64,000 nucleotides of DNA from Viridibacillus sp050279675 (GTDB lineage Bacteria > Bacillota > Bacilli > Bacillales_A > Planococcaceae). Location: positions 62,001 through 126,000 of the forward strand of contig NZ_JBNNUK010000004.1 in assembly GCF_050279675.1 (NCBI RefSeq), given 5' to 3'. Position 1 is the first letter of the stretch, and every line of letters begins with the position of its first letter. The notes beneath the pieces are model-generated. The model saw only the letters and a program-made list of their open reading frames with translations. It had not been told where the DNA came from and searched no databases. This document shows positions 33,842 through 42,250 of this stretch, in pieces. The translations under genes were made by a program, and so were the position numbers.

Positions 33842-34801
33842 TTGAAGGAAATTGCTTTAGGTGTTTTAGCGTCATTATTTTTTGCTGTAACTTTTATATT
33901 CAATCGAATAATGGAGTTAGATGGTGGTAGCTGGCTATGGAGCTCATCATTACGTTACTTTTTCATGATTCCCTTTTTGCTAGTTATTGTGATGTACCGT
34001 AAAGGCGTACAACCAATGACAAAGGAAATGAAAAAACAACCTAAAGCTTGGCTATTATGGAGCTTTGTAGGGTTCGTCCTATTTTATGCACCGTTAACAT
34101 TCGCTGCTGCTTATGGACCTGGTTGGCTCGTATCGGGTACATGGCAATTTACAATTGTTGCAGGAGTATTATTAGCACCTCTTTTTTTCATACGACTTGG
34201 TGAAAAAGCTATACGACAGAAGATTCCTATTTTGTCACTGCTTATATCGTGCATTATTTTAGTAGGGATTATATTAATTCAAATCCCTAGTGCTAAAACA
34301 GTATCTGCAGAAAGCTTAATGCTAGGCATCTTGCCAGTTATTGTTGCAGCGTTTGCTTATCCACTTGGCAACCGTAAGATGATGGATGTTTGTGATGGTC
34401 GCTTAGATACCTTTCAAAGGGTTCTTGGCATGACCATCGCTTCGCTTCCTGCTTGGATTATTTTAGCTGCTATTGCTCTAATAACAGTGGGGTTTCCTTC
34501 TGCTAGCCAAGTGATTAATTCACTTTTTGTTGGGATTAGCTCTGGTGTTATTGCGACGATCCTTTTCTTTATAGCAACAGATCGAGTCCGTAATAATCAA
34601 GGAAAACTTGCAGCCGTCGAAGCTACTCAATCGACTGAAATTCTATTCGTTATTGCAGGAGAGATGATTATCTTAGGTATTCCTTTACCAGAGCCACTCG
34701 CCCTATTCGGCTTAGCTGTTATCATCATCGGAATGTTCTTACATAGCTATTACACAATGTTGATGAAGAAAAAACAAACGCCCACTGTGGAAACTCAGTG
34801 A
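33842..34801 (+). CDS. DMT-type multidrug resistance exporter family protein
   Basis: 319 residues with ten membrane helices in two repeats, of the multidrug resistance efflux (EmrE-like, PF13536) family. N-terminal ALGVLASLFFAVTFIFNRIM and AAYGPGWLVSGTWQFTIVAG are typical. The start is TTG at 33842, five bases after GGTGG; no ATG lies nearby. It follows pepT by 25 bases and ends inside the stem of its terminator. The substrate is unknown. Confidence 0.82.
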   Translation: MKEIALGVLASLFFAVTFIFNRIMELDGGSWLWSSSLRYFFMIPFLLVIVMYRKGVQPMTKEMKKQPKAWLLWSFVGFVLFYAPLTFAAAYGPGWLVSGTWQFTIVAGVLLAPLFFIRLGEKAIRQKIPILSLLISCIILVGIILIQIPSAKTVSAESLMLGILPVIVAAFAYPLGNRKMMDVCDGRLDTFQRVLGMTIASLPAWIILAAIALITVGFPSASQVINSLFVGISSGVIATILFFIATDRVRNNQGKLAAVEATQSTEILFVIAGEMIILGIPLPEPLALFGLAVIIIGMFLHSYYTMLMKKKQTPTVETQ

Positions 34802-34815
34802 GCGTTTGTTTTCAT
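34771..34815 (+). terminator. Terminator of the pepT operon
   Basis: AAACAAACGC / GCGTTTGTTT outer stem with inner CACTG/CAGTG, followed by TTCATTT; the exporter stop codon lies inside. Confidence 0.85.
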
Positions 34816-35035
34816 TTAAAGCTATTAATAATTTATTCAAATAAAACAGTTGTCATAATGAAATAGTGAATATATTCGCTCACAGAAATCATCACAACTC
34901 CATTTCAATACACCTGAGGCGTTTTCCATTTTATAGTTTCAAAAAAATACTTAGCCAATATTTTATTTGCTTAACGGAATTTCCTTTTACAAATTTGAAT
35001 GCATTCTATTTAGCTAAATGATAGTGTTCAGAACA

Positions 35036-35069
35036 ACAAAAAACGGCAAGCCACTAAAGGCTTACCGTT
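35036..35069 (-). terminator. Terminator of the candidate small RNA
   Basis: Eleven-bp stem AACGGTAAGCC / GGCTTGCCGTT (one G-T pair), 6-base loop, T-run on the minus strand. No minus-strand protein gene ends here, so it belongs to a non-coding transcript. Confidence 0.8.
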
Positions 35070-35206
35070 CCAGTCTTATCGATATATTCTTAAACTTTTG
35101 AGGGGGGTTTAAGAACACATTGTATTGTTTAGCTAAATTTTGGAGAAAAGTAGCTAATTAAAGTCCTTCTCTACTCGCTATGTTGTAAAGGAGGTTTTTC
35201 TTTATA
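35036..35206 (-). ncRNA. Candidate Fur-repressed small RNA (FsrA-like in design)
   Basis: A transcription unit without an ORF, on the minus strand. The promoter TTGACT-17-TATCAT (35213-35241) is covered by a 31-bp perfect Fur palindrome, predicting a start near 35206. The RNA would carry ACCUCCUUU near its 5' end (complement of 35188-35195, identical to the anti-Shine-Dalgarno core of 16S rRNA), then a 9-bp hairpin (35087-35115) whose loop is CCCCCUCAAAA, and end in an 11-bp terminator (35042-35069) with a U-run. B. subtilis FsrA is likewise Fur-repressed and uses C-rich unpaired segments to block ribosome sites of iron-rich proteins. Sequence homology to FsrA is not claimed; function is inferred from design. 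Confidence 0.6.
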
Positions 35207-35233
35207 TGATAATGATAATCATTATCATATAAA
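35203..35233. promoter_or_regulatory. Fur box, 31-bp perfect palindrome
   Basis: The core GATAATGATAATCATTATC (35209-35227) is the textbook Fur box, and symmetry extends to 15 bp on each side of base 35218. It lies between the FhuF-like gene (plus strand) and the candidate small RNA (minus strand), so iron can control both. Confidence 0.92.
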
Positions 35234-35241
35234 TAGTCAAG
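35213..35241 (-). promoter_or_regulatory. Minus-strand promoter inside the Fur operator
   Basis: TTGACT (35236-35241), 17-bp spacer, TATCAT (35213-35218), each one base from consensus. The -10 box lies at the centre of the Fur palindrome. Confidence 0.65.
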
Positions 35242-35371
35242 CATTTTATTGAAAATTCACTTATGTTTTATACTTTGGAAATTATTACTTTCTTTTTTCT
35301 ATGAAAGTATGAATATTTATCCAATAATTCTTTAAAATTTTATTGTATAGTATTTTGTAAGAGGTGATTAA

Positions 35372-36082
35372 ATGGGTAATTTATCTATGGATCAAAGACA
35401 GCAACTAAATGCATACAGCGTATATACGGACGAGCCATCAACAGTACTCTTCCGGCTAAATCAATTACAAGATGATTCATTTCTTCCTGATTTTATGAAT
35501 CTTATTTATGCCATAAGTGGTGTAACGTCAGAAACAACTGCGATTTCATATTTCACAAAACGCTACGGCATGTTCATCGCTATGCAGTTTTACATGCTTA
35601 GTACATATGACGAAGTTTGGGATAGCGATGTTTCCTCAATCCATTTTGGAGCATGTGAAGAATTTGGTAGAACAGCACTTTGCACATATATAAAAGAAGA
35701 TGATTGGCGTGTTGTTGATGATTCAGAACGTGAGGAAGTAATTGCACATATTTTACTCACACAATGTCATGAAATCATCCAGCAGTTACGCAAGATTACA
35801 TCTGTTTCTCCATTAATGCTATGGGAAAACATTTTCGGATATATGCTTTGGCATTTTCACACCCTACTTTCTAATCCTGGAACTGAAGATCAGGCACGTA
35901 TTGATTTAGACATTTTAGAGGATGACAAAGTATGGTCTAAGTTTTTAAAGCGATCTCAGTTTGCAAAGTATACTGGTGGGCAACATCCATCTAAATTAGT
36001 CAATATACCTGTTCGTAAGACATGTTGTTTTTCAAAAGACGTACCAGGATGGTTACAATGTGGCTTCTGCCCTTTAAAATAA
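35372..36082 (+). CDS. fhuF: FhuF-like siderophore-iron reductase
   Basis: 236 residues. The last ~25 residues carry the [2Fe-2S]-binding signature of FhuF, Cys-Cys-x10-Cys-x2-Cys, as TCCFSKDVPGWLQCGFCP. FhuF reduces ferric siderophores in the cytoplasm to free the iron. The middle region is diverged, so the match rests mainly on the cysteine motif and on the Fur box 140-170 bases upstream. ATG follows AAGAGGTG. No siderophore transporter lies next to it in this window. Confidence 0.82.
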   Translation: MGNLSMDQRQQLNAYSVYTDEPSTVLFRLNQLQDDSFLPDFMNLIYAISGVTSETTAISYFTKRYGMFIAMQFYMLSTYDEVWDSDVSSIHFGACEEFGRTALCTYIKEDDWRVVDDSEREEVIAHILLTQCHEIIQQLRKITSVSPLMLWENIFGYMLWHFHTLLSNPGTEDQARIDLDILEDDKVWSKFLKRSQFAKYTGGQHPSKLVNIPVRKTCCFSKDVPGWLQCGFCPLK

Positions 36083-36153
36083 GGATTTTCTTTCCTATCT
36101 AAAAAACCCAAAAAATTAATTGTTATTTTGATTAAAATAATCATAAATTTTTC

Positions 36154-36182
36154 TTTACAATTTCCAAATTGAGGATTATAAT
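36154..36182 (+). promoter_or_regulatory. SigA promoter of mntH
   Basis: TTTACA (36154-36159), 17-bp spacer, TATAAT (36177-36182); the start would be near 36189, at the edge of the MntR-type palindrome. Confidence 0.75.
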
Positions 36183-36192
36183 GTGAATAATA

Positions 36193-36214
36193 AAAGTTTC
36201 CTACAGGAAACTTT
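36193..36214 (+). promoter_or_regulatory. MntR-type operator
   Basis: Perfect palindrome AAAGTTTCCT-AC-AGGAAACTTT with the CCTNNAGG core of MntR sites in Bacillus. It directly follows the mntH promoter, where bound MntR-Mn would block transcription. Confidence 0.72.
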
Positions 36215-36250
36215 ATTGTGCACACAACAATTTTGAGAGTGAGGGAAACT

Positions 36251-37540
36251 ATGACGCAAGCTAGAGAGAAGACTGTCTATAAACGCTTCCGAGGCCCTAC
36301 AGCTGAGGATGTATTAAGAGGTGATGTGAAGGGTTTCAGACGCATTTTACCCTTTCTAGGTCCAGCCTTTATCGCTGCAGTCGCTTATATAGACCCAGGA
36401 AATTTTGCAACGAATATTACTGCAGGCTCTGAATATGGCTATTTACTATTATGGGTAATCGCAGTTTCTAACTTAATGGCTGTCCTAATCCAATCTCTTT
36501 CTGCGAAACTAGGGATTGCTACAGGTAAAAATTTACCGGAAGTTGCTCGTGAAAACTTTTCTAAAAAAACATCGATATTTTTATGGATACAAGCTGAACT
36601 AGTCATTATGGCAACCGATTTAGCTGAATTTATTGGTGCTGCTCTAGGGATGTACTTAATATTCGGCATTCCAATGTTACCTGCAGCGCTTATTACAGCA
36701 GCTGGTTCATTTGCTATATTAGAATTACAACGTCGTGGATATCGTGCATTTGAAGCAGGCATATCTGGAATGGTTTTAATCGTTGTTGCAGCATTTGCAT
36801 TTCAAACATTTATGGCGCAACCAGATGTCGGTGGTGTCATTTCAGGTATTTTCACACCACGATTTGAGGGTGTAGATTCCATCTTACTTGCAACAGGTAT
36901 TTTAGGAGCAACTGTTATGCCTCATGCAATTTATTTACATTCTTCATTAACACAAAGTCGTGTTATTGGCCGTACCAATGAAGAAAAGAGAAGAATTTTC
37001 CATTTTGAATTAATCGATATTGTCATTGCTATGGTAATTGCAGGAGCAATTAATATGAGTATGTTAATTGTTGCAGCTGCCGTGTTCTTTAAAAAAGGTA
37101 TTGCTGTTGAAGATTTAGACGTTGCATTTGATGGTTTAACACAATATATCGGACCAATGGCTGGTATTTCTTTTGGTCTCGGATTATTGATTGCTGGTCT
37201 AGCGAGTTCTTCAGTAGGTACGATGGCTGGAGATATCGTAATGCAAGGGTTTATACGAAGAAAAATCCCAATTTATTTACGACGAGCAATTACGATGTTG
37301 CCGCCTCTTGCTATTATTGCATTTGGTGTTAATGCAACTTATGCATTGGTATTAAGCCAAGTCATATTATCATTTGGTATCGCATTTGCACTCGTTCCCC
37401 TTATCATCTTTACAAGTAATAGAAAAATCATGGGCGAGCTGGTAAATTATAAAATTACTACAATTATTGGCTGGATAGTTGCTGCAATCGTAATTTCCTT
37501 AAATTTATATTTACTTTATCAAATGGCATTCGGTGCATAA
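36251..37540 (+). CDS. mntH: Nramp-family manganese/proton symporter
   Basis: Imports Mn2+ (also Fe2+) with protons. 429 residues, about eleven membrane helices. The metal-site motifs are present: DPGNFATN in helix 1 (near residue 47) and MPHAIYLHS in helix 6 (near 222). I choose ATG 36251 (MTQAREK) with GTGAGGGA upstream; the longer frame would start inside the operator hairpin. It has its own promoter and MntR-type operator. A small acidic ORF follows by 48 bases in the same direction. Confidence 0.95.
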   Translation: MTQAREKTVYKRFRGPTAEDVLRGDVKGFRRILPFLGPAFIAAVAYIDPGNFATNITAGSEYGYLLLWVIAVSNLMAVLIQSLSAKLGIATGKNLPEVARENFSKKTSIFLWIQAELVIMATDLAEFIGAALGMYLIFGIPMLPAALITAAGSFAILELQRRGYRAFEAGISGMVLIVVAAFAFQTFMAQPDVGGVISGIFTPRFEGVDSILLATGILGATVMPHAIYLHSSLTQSRVIGRTNEEKRRIFHFELIDIVIAMVIAGAINMSMLIVAAAVFFKKGIAVEDLDVAFDGLTQYIGPMAGISFGLGLLIAGLASSSVGTMAGDIVMQGFIRRKIPIYLRRAITMLPPLAIIAFGVNATYALVLSQVILSFGIAFALVPLIIFTSNRKIMGELVNYKITTIIGWIVAAIVISLNLYLLYQMAFGA

Positions 37541-37588
37541 TCATAAACAAGTTCGAGCACACTTCTATATACAAGGGAGTGTGACTAA

Positions 37589-37837
37589 ATGGAGAGACCT
37601 GAAATTCCAGCTGATAAAAAGATTTTCACTGATTTGCCCTATCTAGATAATCCTGATGTTGTCGATACAGATTCCATTAGCTTGTTCGATTTGCATGAAG
37701 ATATGCAAACAGTTGACGCCATTCCTGTTGAAGAATTGAATGATGAAGTGAAGGAAGAAGACAATCATCATGGAACAAAATCAACCTCTTCTACAAAACG
37801 GAGATACGCACGCTCGAAAGAGGATACTGAAACGTAA
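37589..37837 (+). CDS. Small acidic hypothetical protein
   Basis: 82 residues, very acidic in the first two thirds (many Asp/Glu), then a short basic tail (STKRRYARSKED). No membrane segment, no recognised domain, probably disordered. Ribosome site AAGGGAG precedes ATG. It follows mntH closely and ends before a shared terminator, so it may be co-expressed with the Mn transporter. Confidence 0.65.
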   Translation: MERPEIPADKKIFTDLPYLDNPDVVDTDSISLFDLHEDMQTVDAIPVEELNDEVKEEDNHHGTKSTSSTKRRYARSKEDTET

Positions 37838-37861
37838 GATCGAATATTTTATTAAAGTATT

Positions 37862-37912
37862 AAAAAGCCTTACTTAAAGTATTTATCTATACTTTAAATA
37901 AGGCTTTTATTT
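37862..37912. terminator. Bidirectional terminator between the small acidic gene and rbsK
   Basis: Long near-perfect hairpin AAAAGCCTTA...TAAGGCTTTT with inner pairing, T-rich on both flanks. Confidence 0.85.
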
Positions 37913-37923
37913 TCAATAACTAA

Positions 37924-38820
37924 TTATCTACATAATGTACTTGGGATATCTGGTTGAGCACCCATTTCAGTTACTACAAATGCCGCTACTTTTGAAGCGT
38001 ATGCAATAGCATCTGTAAGCAAATCTCCATGACATAATGCAACCGCTAAAGCTCCGTTAAAAGAATCTCCTGCTCCTGTTGTATCCACTGCTTTTGCCAT
38101 TTCAGCTGCTATGAATCCACTTTCTTCGGAAGTCATATAAAACGCACCTTTACTTCCAAGCGTTACGACTACTGCTTGTACTCCTTTTCCTATCATTATA
38201 GAACATGCCTTTTGCAAGTTTTCTTCCGAATCTGCTGATATTCCTGTTAACAATTCAAGTTCTGTTTCATTAGGTGTTAAAATTGATACTTTCTGTAACA
38301 GTGAATCTGGAATATTTCGTGCAGGTGCTGGATTTAAGATGATTTTCGTCCCATTTGCATATGCAAGCTCTGCAGCCTTTTCTACTGCTTCAATAGGTAT
38401 CTCCAACTGTAATAGCAATATATCACTTGTTTTAAAAGCAGCTTCTGATTCTTGAATCTGTTCAGGTGTTACAAGGAAATTGGCTCCTGGGAATAGAACA
38501 ATCGAATTTTCAGCAACACTAGAAAGCTGAATGATTGCTTGGCCTGTTGCGCCTTGAGAAGAAATCGCTTCAGTGTTAACACCTTTTCTCTCCATATTCT
38601 CTTTCGCACGAATGCCGTGGTCATCAGCTCCAACACTTCCGATAAATTGGACGTCTGCACCTAGCTGCCCTGCAGTGACTGCCTGGTTAGCTCCTTTCCC
38701 CCCAAAATACAGATCATGTTTCGTACTGTGAATTGTTTCACCTTCTTTTACTATATGAGGTACTTCATATACAAGGTCAATATTAATACTACCTGCTACT
38801 ATTATTTTTTTATTCTTCAT
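37924..38820 (-). CDS. rbsK: Ribokinase
   Basis: Phosphorylates ribose (or a related sugar/nucleoside) with ATP. 298 residues of the PfkB family: N-terminal GSINIDLVYEV, FGGKGANQAV (signature 1, near residue 42) and VDTTGAGDSFNGALA (signature 2 with catalytic Asp, near 248). It starts 14 bases after the last ECF ATPase gene with AAAGGAG, so it closes the ECF operon. With the nucleoside hydrolase further upstream this suggests that the ribose freed from an imported nucleoside is phosphorylated here. Confidence 0.92.
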   Translation of the reverse strand: MKNKKIIVAGSINIDLVYEVPHIVKEGETIHSTKHDLYFGGKGANQAVTAGQLGADVQFIGSVGADDHGIRAKENMERKGVNTEAISSQGATGQAIIQLSSVAENSIVLFPGANFLVTPEQIQESEAAFKTSDILLLQLEIPIEAVEKAAELAYANGTKIILNPAPARNIPDSLLQKVSILTPNETELELLTGISADSEENLQKACSIMIGKGVQAVVVTLGSKGAFYMTSEESGFIAAEMAKAVDTTGAGDSFNGALAVALCHGDLLTDAIAYASKVAAFVVTEMGAQPDIPSTLCR

Positions 38821-38833
38821 TTAACTTGCTCCT

Positions 38834-39646
38834 TTATGGCTTAACTTTTTCGGAAATGGCAGCTAGGAGCTGGGCCTGCGTAGTTATATCATCCGATAAG
38901 GATAATAATTTAGCCATTTTTGTTACGGCAGGAGGCTTTAACATACTCATTTCAAGAACATCAGGGTTATAAAAAATTTGATTTACATTATCGTCTACAA
39001 CTATTTTATGATTCGCCATAACAACAATTCTATCAAAATATTCAGTTACAAACTCCATATCATGTGTAATTGTAATTACCGTTTTTCCCTTTTCTTCAAG
39101 TACCTCTAAAATGTGTACCAAACGTTCTAAACCAACCTTATCTTGGCCAGCAGTGGGTTCATCTAAAATAATAACATCAGAATCCATTGCTAAAACAGAT
39201 GCAATTGTTACAAACTTGCGGACAGAATAAGGTAAATTATATGGATTCTCATCATTAAATTTTTTCACACCGCATAAATCCATTGCCCAATCTGTTAGTT
39301 TGTCTACTTTCTCTTCAGGAAAGCCCATATTTTTAGGGCCAAAACGTACTTCTGATTCTATGTTATTATGAAAAATTTGATCATCAGGATTTTGAAAAAC
39401 ATAACCTACTTTTCTAGAAATTTGCGCTGTTGTGTATTCATTTGTATCCATATCGCCAACTAAAACATTTCCTTTAGTTGGCTTTAATAATCCATTCATT
39501 AATTTAACAGCTGTTGTTTTCCCTGCACCATTTTGTCCAATAATAGCAATCCTCTCTCCACTTAATATAGACAAACAAAAATCCTCTAAGGCTAGAGTTT
39601 CATCTGGATATGAATAACTTACATTATTTATTTTTATATTAGTCAT
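38834..39646 (-). CDS. ECF transporter ATPase with degenerate signature motif
   Basis: 270 residues. Walker A GQNGAGKTT, Q-loop FQNPDDQIF, Walker B VIILDEPTAGQD and switch His TITHDME are intact, as in EcfA proteins. The ABC signature, normally LSGGQ, reads LPYSVRK. Because each ATP site in the dimer uses Walker A of one subunit and the signature of the other, one of the two sites is probably crippled. It overlaps the preceding ATPase gene by 8 bases and is followed by rbsK. Confidence 0.9.
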   Translation of the reverse strand: MTNIKINNVSYSYPDETLALEDFCLSILSGERIAIIGQNGAGKTTAVKLMNGLLKPTKGNVLVGDMDTNEYTTAQISRKVGYVFQNPDDQIFHNNIESEVRFGPKNMGFPEEKVDKLTDWAMDLCGVKKFNDENPYNLPYSVRKFVTIASVLAMDSDVIILDEPTAGQDKVGLERLVHILEVLEEKGKTVITITHDMEFVTEYFDRIVVMANHKIVVDDNVNQIFYNPDVLEMSMLKPPAVTKMAKLLSLSDDITTQAQLLAAISEKVKP

Positions 39647-40499
39647 TATTCTCCTCCCACTCTATGTCTAAAGATTTCGGTAGTTCTTCATTTTGAATAG
39701 GGATAAATTTTAATGGAACACCCATCTCTTTAAGATTTAAAGCCACTTCAGTAACATATGGGTATTGAATATTATATGTTGAATACTTGGGATCTGAAAA
39801 AACCTCTCTTACAGGACCCTGCATAACAAGTGATCCTTCATGGAGTACTAATATATTATCGGCATACTCTGCAATTAAATCCATTTTGTGCTCTACAAGT
39901 AATACCGTTTTACCTCGTTCTTTCATGAGACGAATAACATTAAATATGTCTTCAGTACCAATGGGATCTAACTGAGATGTCGGTTCATCGATTACCAAAA
40001 TGTCTGGATCCATTACAATAATGGCGGCTAACGCAACACGTTGCCTTTGTCCTCCAGATAATTCAAATGGATTTTTTTCTCTTAAATGCTCAATGTTCAC
40101 TAGTTTTAATACATCTTCAACTCTTTGTATTATTTCTTCAACTGATACACCTAAGTTTTCTAAACCATATGCAACTTCATCAAAAACAGAGTCTTTTACA
40201 CCAGAAATTTGACTGAAAGGATTTTGAAATACATAGCCAATTTTCTCACCTAGTTGTCCAAGTTGATAATCTACAATTTGCTTGCCATCTACAATAACTT
40301 CTCCTGCTAATTCACCTTTATAAAAATGTGGAACAAAACCACGTATCGCATTGCACAGCGTTGTTTTGCCAGCTCCATTATTTCCAACAATAGCTGTAAA
40401 TGCTCCTTTTTGAATTGAAAATGTAATATTTTTCAAACAAAAATCATCGCTAACAGGGTAACGATATGACATATTTTTTATTTCAATGATATTTTTCAT
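39639..40499 (-). CDS. ECF transporter ATPase (intact signature)
   Basis: 286 residues: Walker A GNNGAGKTT, Q-loop FQNPFSQISG, signature ELSGGQRQRV, Walker B ILVIDEPTSQLD, and switch His LLVEHKMD. ATG 40499 is 8 bases after GGAGG and overlaps the T-component stop (ATGA); the longer frame lacks a ribosome site. Forms the motor heterodimer with the downstream ATPase. Confidence 0.92.
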   Translation of the reverse strand: MKNIIEIKNMSYRYPVSDDFCLKNITFSIQKGAFTAIVGNNGAGKTTLCNAIRGFVPHFYKGELAGEVIVDGKQIVDYQLGQLGEKIGYVFQNPFSQISGVKDSVFDEVAYGLENLGVSVEEIIQRVEDVLKLVNIEHLREKNPFELSGGQRQRVALAAIIVMDPDILVIDEPTSQLDPIGTEDIFNVIRLMKERGKTVLLVEHKMDLIAEYADNILVLHEGSLVMQGPVREVFSDPKYSTYNIQYPYVTEVALNLKEMGVPLKFIPIQNEELPKSLDIEWEENND

Positions 40500-41239
40500 A
40501 AGAAAAACCTCCAAACAATAAGACTAATCATCAAAATAAGTAATACAATTGGCATTATCCTATCAGAGCTACTTTTCTTTAACTTATGTAGGCTCGTTTT
40601 TTTAGTAGGCGCAGAAAATGCACGTGATTCAAGCGTGATAGCACGTTCCTCCGTACTGGCAATAGAAGATAAAATTAGAGGCGTTAATATTGGTATAAAT
40701 GCCTTTGCACGTATCAAAAGTGATCCTTCCGTTTCCACTCCTCGAGTCTTTTGCGCTTCCATGATAGTATTTGCTTGGCGTCTCATTTCAGGAATTATTT
40801 GAAGCGTTGATAATACAATATACGCACCCATGGGTGGCATACCCAAATCTTCCAGCGCTTTTACGAAATCACGTATTTCTGTAATCCTGAAAAAAAGTAT
40901 GAAAGCTGAACCCATTGCTAACACACGTGAAGTTAGTACGAGTCCGTACTGTAATCCTTCTTTAGTTACCTCAAATATCCACCATTCACCTATAACTTGG
41001 TCTCCTGGATAGAAAAAAAGTTGCATTAAAAATACGATTCCCAGTAAAAACACTAATGCTTTCACAACAATGTCTAAATATTGTTTTCCTACTCCCGCAA
41101 TAATAGCTATCACAAGTAGTATAGGAAACCATGTAAATGCAAATATATAACTAGGTAATATAATTACTGAGATTGTTACAAATAAAGAAAAATACAATTT
41201 TGTCAATGGATGCAATTTTAATATTGGATTTAGTTTCAT
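40496..41239 (-). CDS. ecfT: ECF transporter T component (EcfT)
   Basis: 247 residues, about five membrane helices. The two coupling-helix motifs of EcfT are visible: AQKTRGVETEG near residue 160 (classical A-R-G) and LESRAFSA near 205. It transmits ATPase movement to the substrate-binding S subunit. ATG 41239 is 6 bases after AAGGAG; the ATG at 41245 abuts that site. Second gene of the S-T-A-A-rbsK operon. Confidence 0.9.
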   Translation of the reverse strand: MKLNPILKLHPLTKLYFSLFVTISVIILPSYIFAFTWFPILLVIAIIAGVGKQYLDIVVKALVFLLGIVFLMQLFFYPGDQVIGEWWIFEVTKEGLQYGLVLTSRVLAMGSAFILFFRITEIRDFVKALEDLGMPPMGAYIVLSTLQIIPEMRRQANTIMEAQKTRGVETEGSLLIRAKAFIPILTPLILSSIASTEERAITLESRAFSAPTKKTSLHKLKKSSSDRIMPIVLLILMISLIVWRFFL

Positions 41240-41286
41240 TGGCATCTCCTTAAAAATATGTCTTAAAATCTAAATCATAGAGAAAA

Positions 41287-41325
41287 AAGCCCCTTCCTTT
41301 CCATTGATAAACTAACAACGAAAAT
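41287..41325 (-). terminator. Possible intra-operon attenuator between S and T genes
   Basis: On the minus strand AGCTC-TTTC and GAAAG-GAAG-GGGCT can pair imperfectly, followed by TTTTTTCT. It would make more S than T/A transcript. Confidence 0.4.
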
Positions 41326-41343
41326 AGAAAGAGCTTAGTAGTA

Positions 41344-41943
41344 TTAACGTTGTTTACGCTTCATATAAAGTTCCCCATAATTCATTTTGGATAAATAACG
41401 ATCTGACATACTTTTAACAATGAAGTATACAATTAATACTGAGACTACTTTATCAGCTACTTCTGTAATAAAAGAAGAAGAGAATACTGCAGTCCATAAC
41501 TCTTGGCCTGCTGCTAAAAATGTCGCAGTAATAATTGCTGATGTATTACCTGTAGCGCCACCAAAAACTAAAACGGTTATTGGTGCAGATACAATGACAG
41601 CAATAAATGTGATAATAATACCTGAAATAATCACTTTACCAATTTGTTTGAACATACCAAACTTAGATAAATAACCTGCACCAATCCCTATTGCTATAGA
41701 TGTTAACGCATACGGTAAATAAATAGGATTAAAAATAGCATTAATTAAATTTGTAATAAGTCCCGCTAAAAGAGCTACCCAAGGCCCTGCCACTACACCA
41801 ATTAAAATTGTGCCAATGGTATCTAAAAAGATAGGTAATTTTAATACATTAGCAACCTGGAACCCTACTAAGTTAACCGCAACACCTATTGGAATTAAAA
41901 GCATTGCTAACATATTAAAATCGTCTTTAAAGCTACGTTTCAT
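41344..41943 (-). CDS. ECF transporter S component (substrate unassigned)
   Basis: 199 residues with about six membrane helices, in the size range of ECF substrate-binding subunits, placed directly before EcfT and two ATPases. Conserved stretches include IFLDTIGTILIGVVAGPWVALLAG and NAIFNPIYLPYALTSI. It does not look like the known riboflavin, thiamine or biotin binders. Flanking ribokinase and nucleoside hydrolase genes suggest a nucleoside or ribosylated compound (inference). ATG follows AAGGAGGAAG. Confidence 0.82.
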   Translation of the reverse strand: MKRSFKDDFNMLAMLLIPIGVAVNLVGFQVANVLKLPIFLDTIGTILIGVVAGPWVALLAGLITNLINAIFNPIYLPYALTSIAIGIGAGYLSKFGMFKQIGKVIISGIIITFIAVIVSAPITVLVFGGATGNTSAIITATFLAAGQELWTAVFSSSFITEVADKVVSVLIVYFIVKSMSDRYLSKMNYGELYMKRKQR

Positions 41944-42102
41944 CTCGTCTTCCTCCTTCGACTATTTTTCACCCTCAAAGAAACTGTTCAAAAAGTGCAT
42001 CTCCATACACCAATCGTATTGTTTTCACATAGCTGTCAACTCCTCGATAATTCTGATTACCATACATATAAAGCCACACGCAAGTCGTGTAAGGGGATAC
42101 TT

Positions 42103-42250
42103 TTATGTCGTTCCTTCATATAGAAAGCCAGTATTAATTGCATTGTCTTCTCCTACTGCATCTAATGATGGATACATGTTTTTGGTGACATTAAACTCAA
42201 TCAAAATTCTTAGGACACTTATAGCATTCGAACCTACAGCATTTGGACTG
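42103..42250 (-). pseudogene. Short protein remnant without start (family not recognised)
   Basis: Minus-strand frame of 49 codons between stops, with protein-like composition (for example VLRILIEFNVTKNMYPSLDA followed by VGEDNAINTGFLYEGTT). No start codon or ribosome site heads it and a stop precedes it. The rest of the 41944-42473 gap shows only AT-rich sequence and the ECF operon promoter region (a TTGACA near 42040). Confidence 0.4.

Noticed and set aside
35206..35232. Plus-strand mini-ORF (ATG, ATA, ATG, then isoleucine codons, stop) with AAAGGAGG upstream, inside the Fur box
   Set aside because: The codons are a by-product of the operator palindrome, and the ribosome-site-like sequence is the complement of the anti-SD segment of the candidate small RNA.
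41944..42102. Possible riboswitch upstream of the ECF S-component gene
   Set aside because: The sequence lacks the conserved cores of purine, THF, preQ1, TPP, FMN or ykkC-type aptamers.
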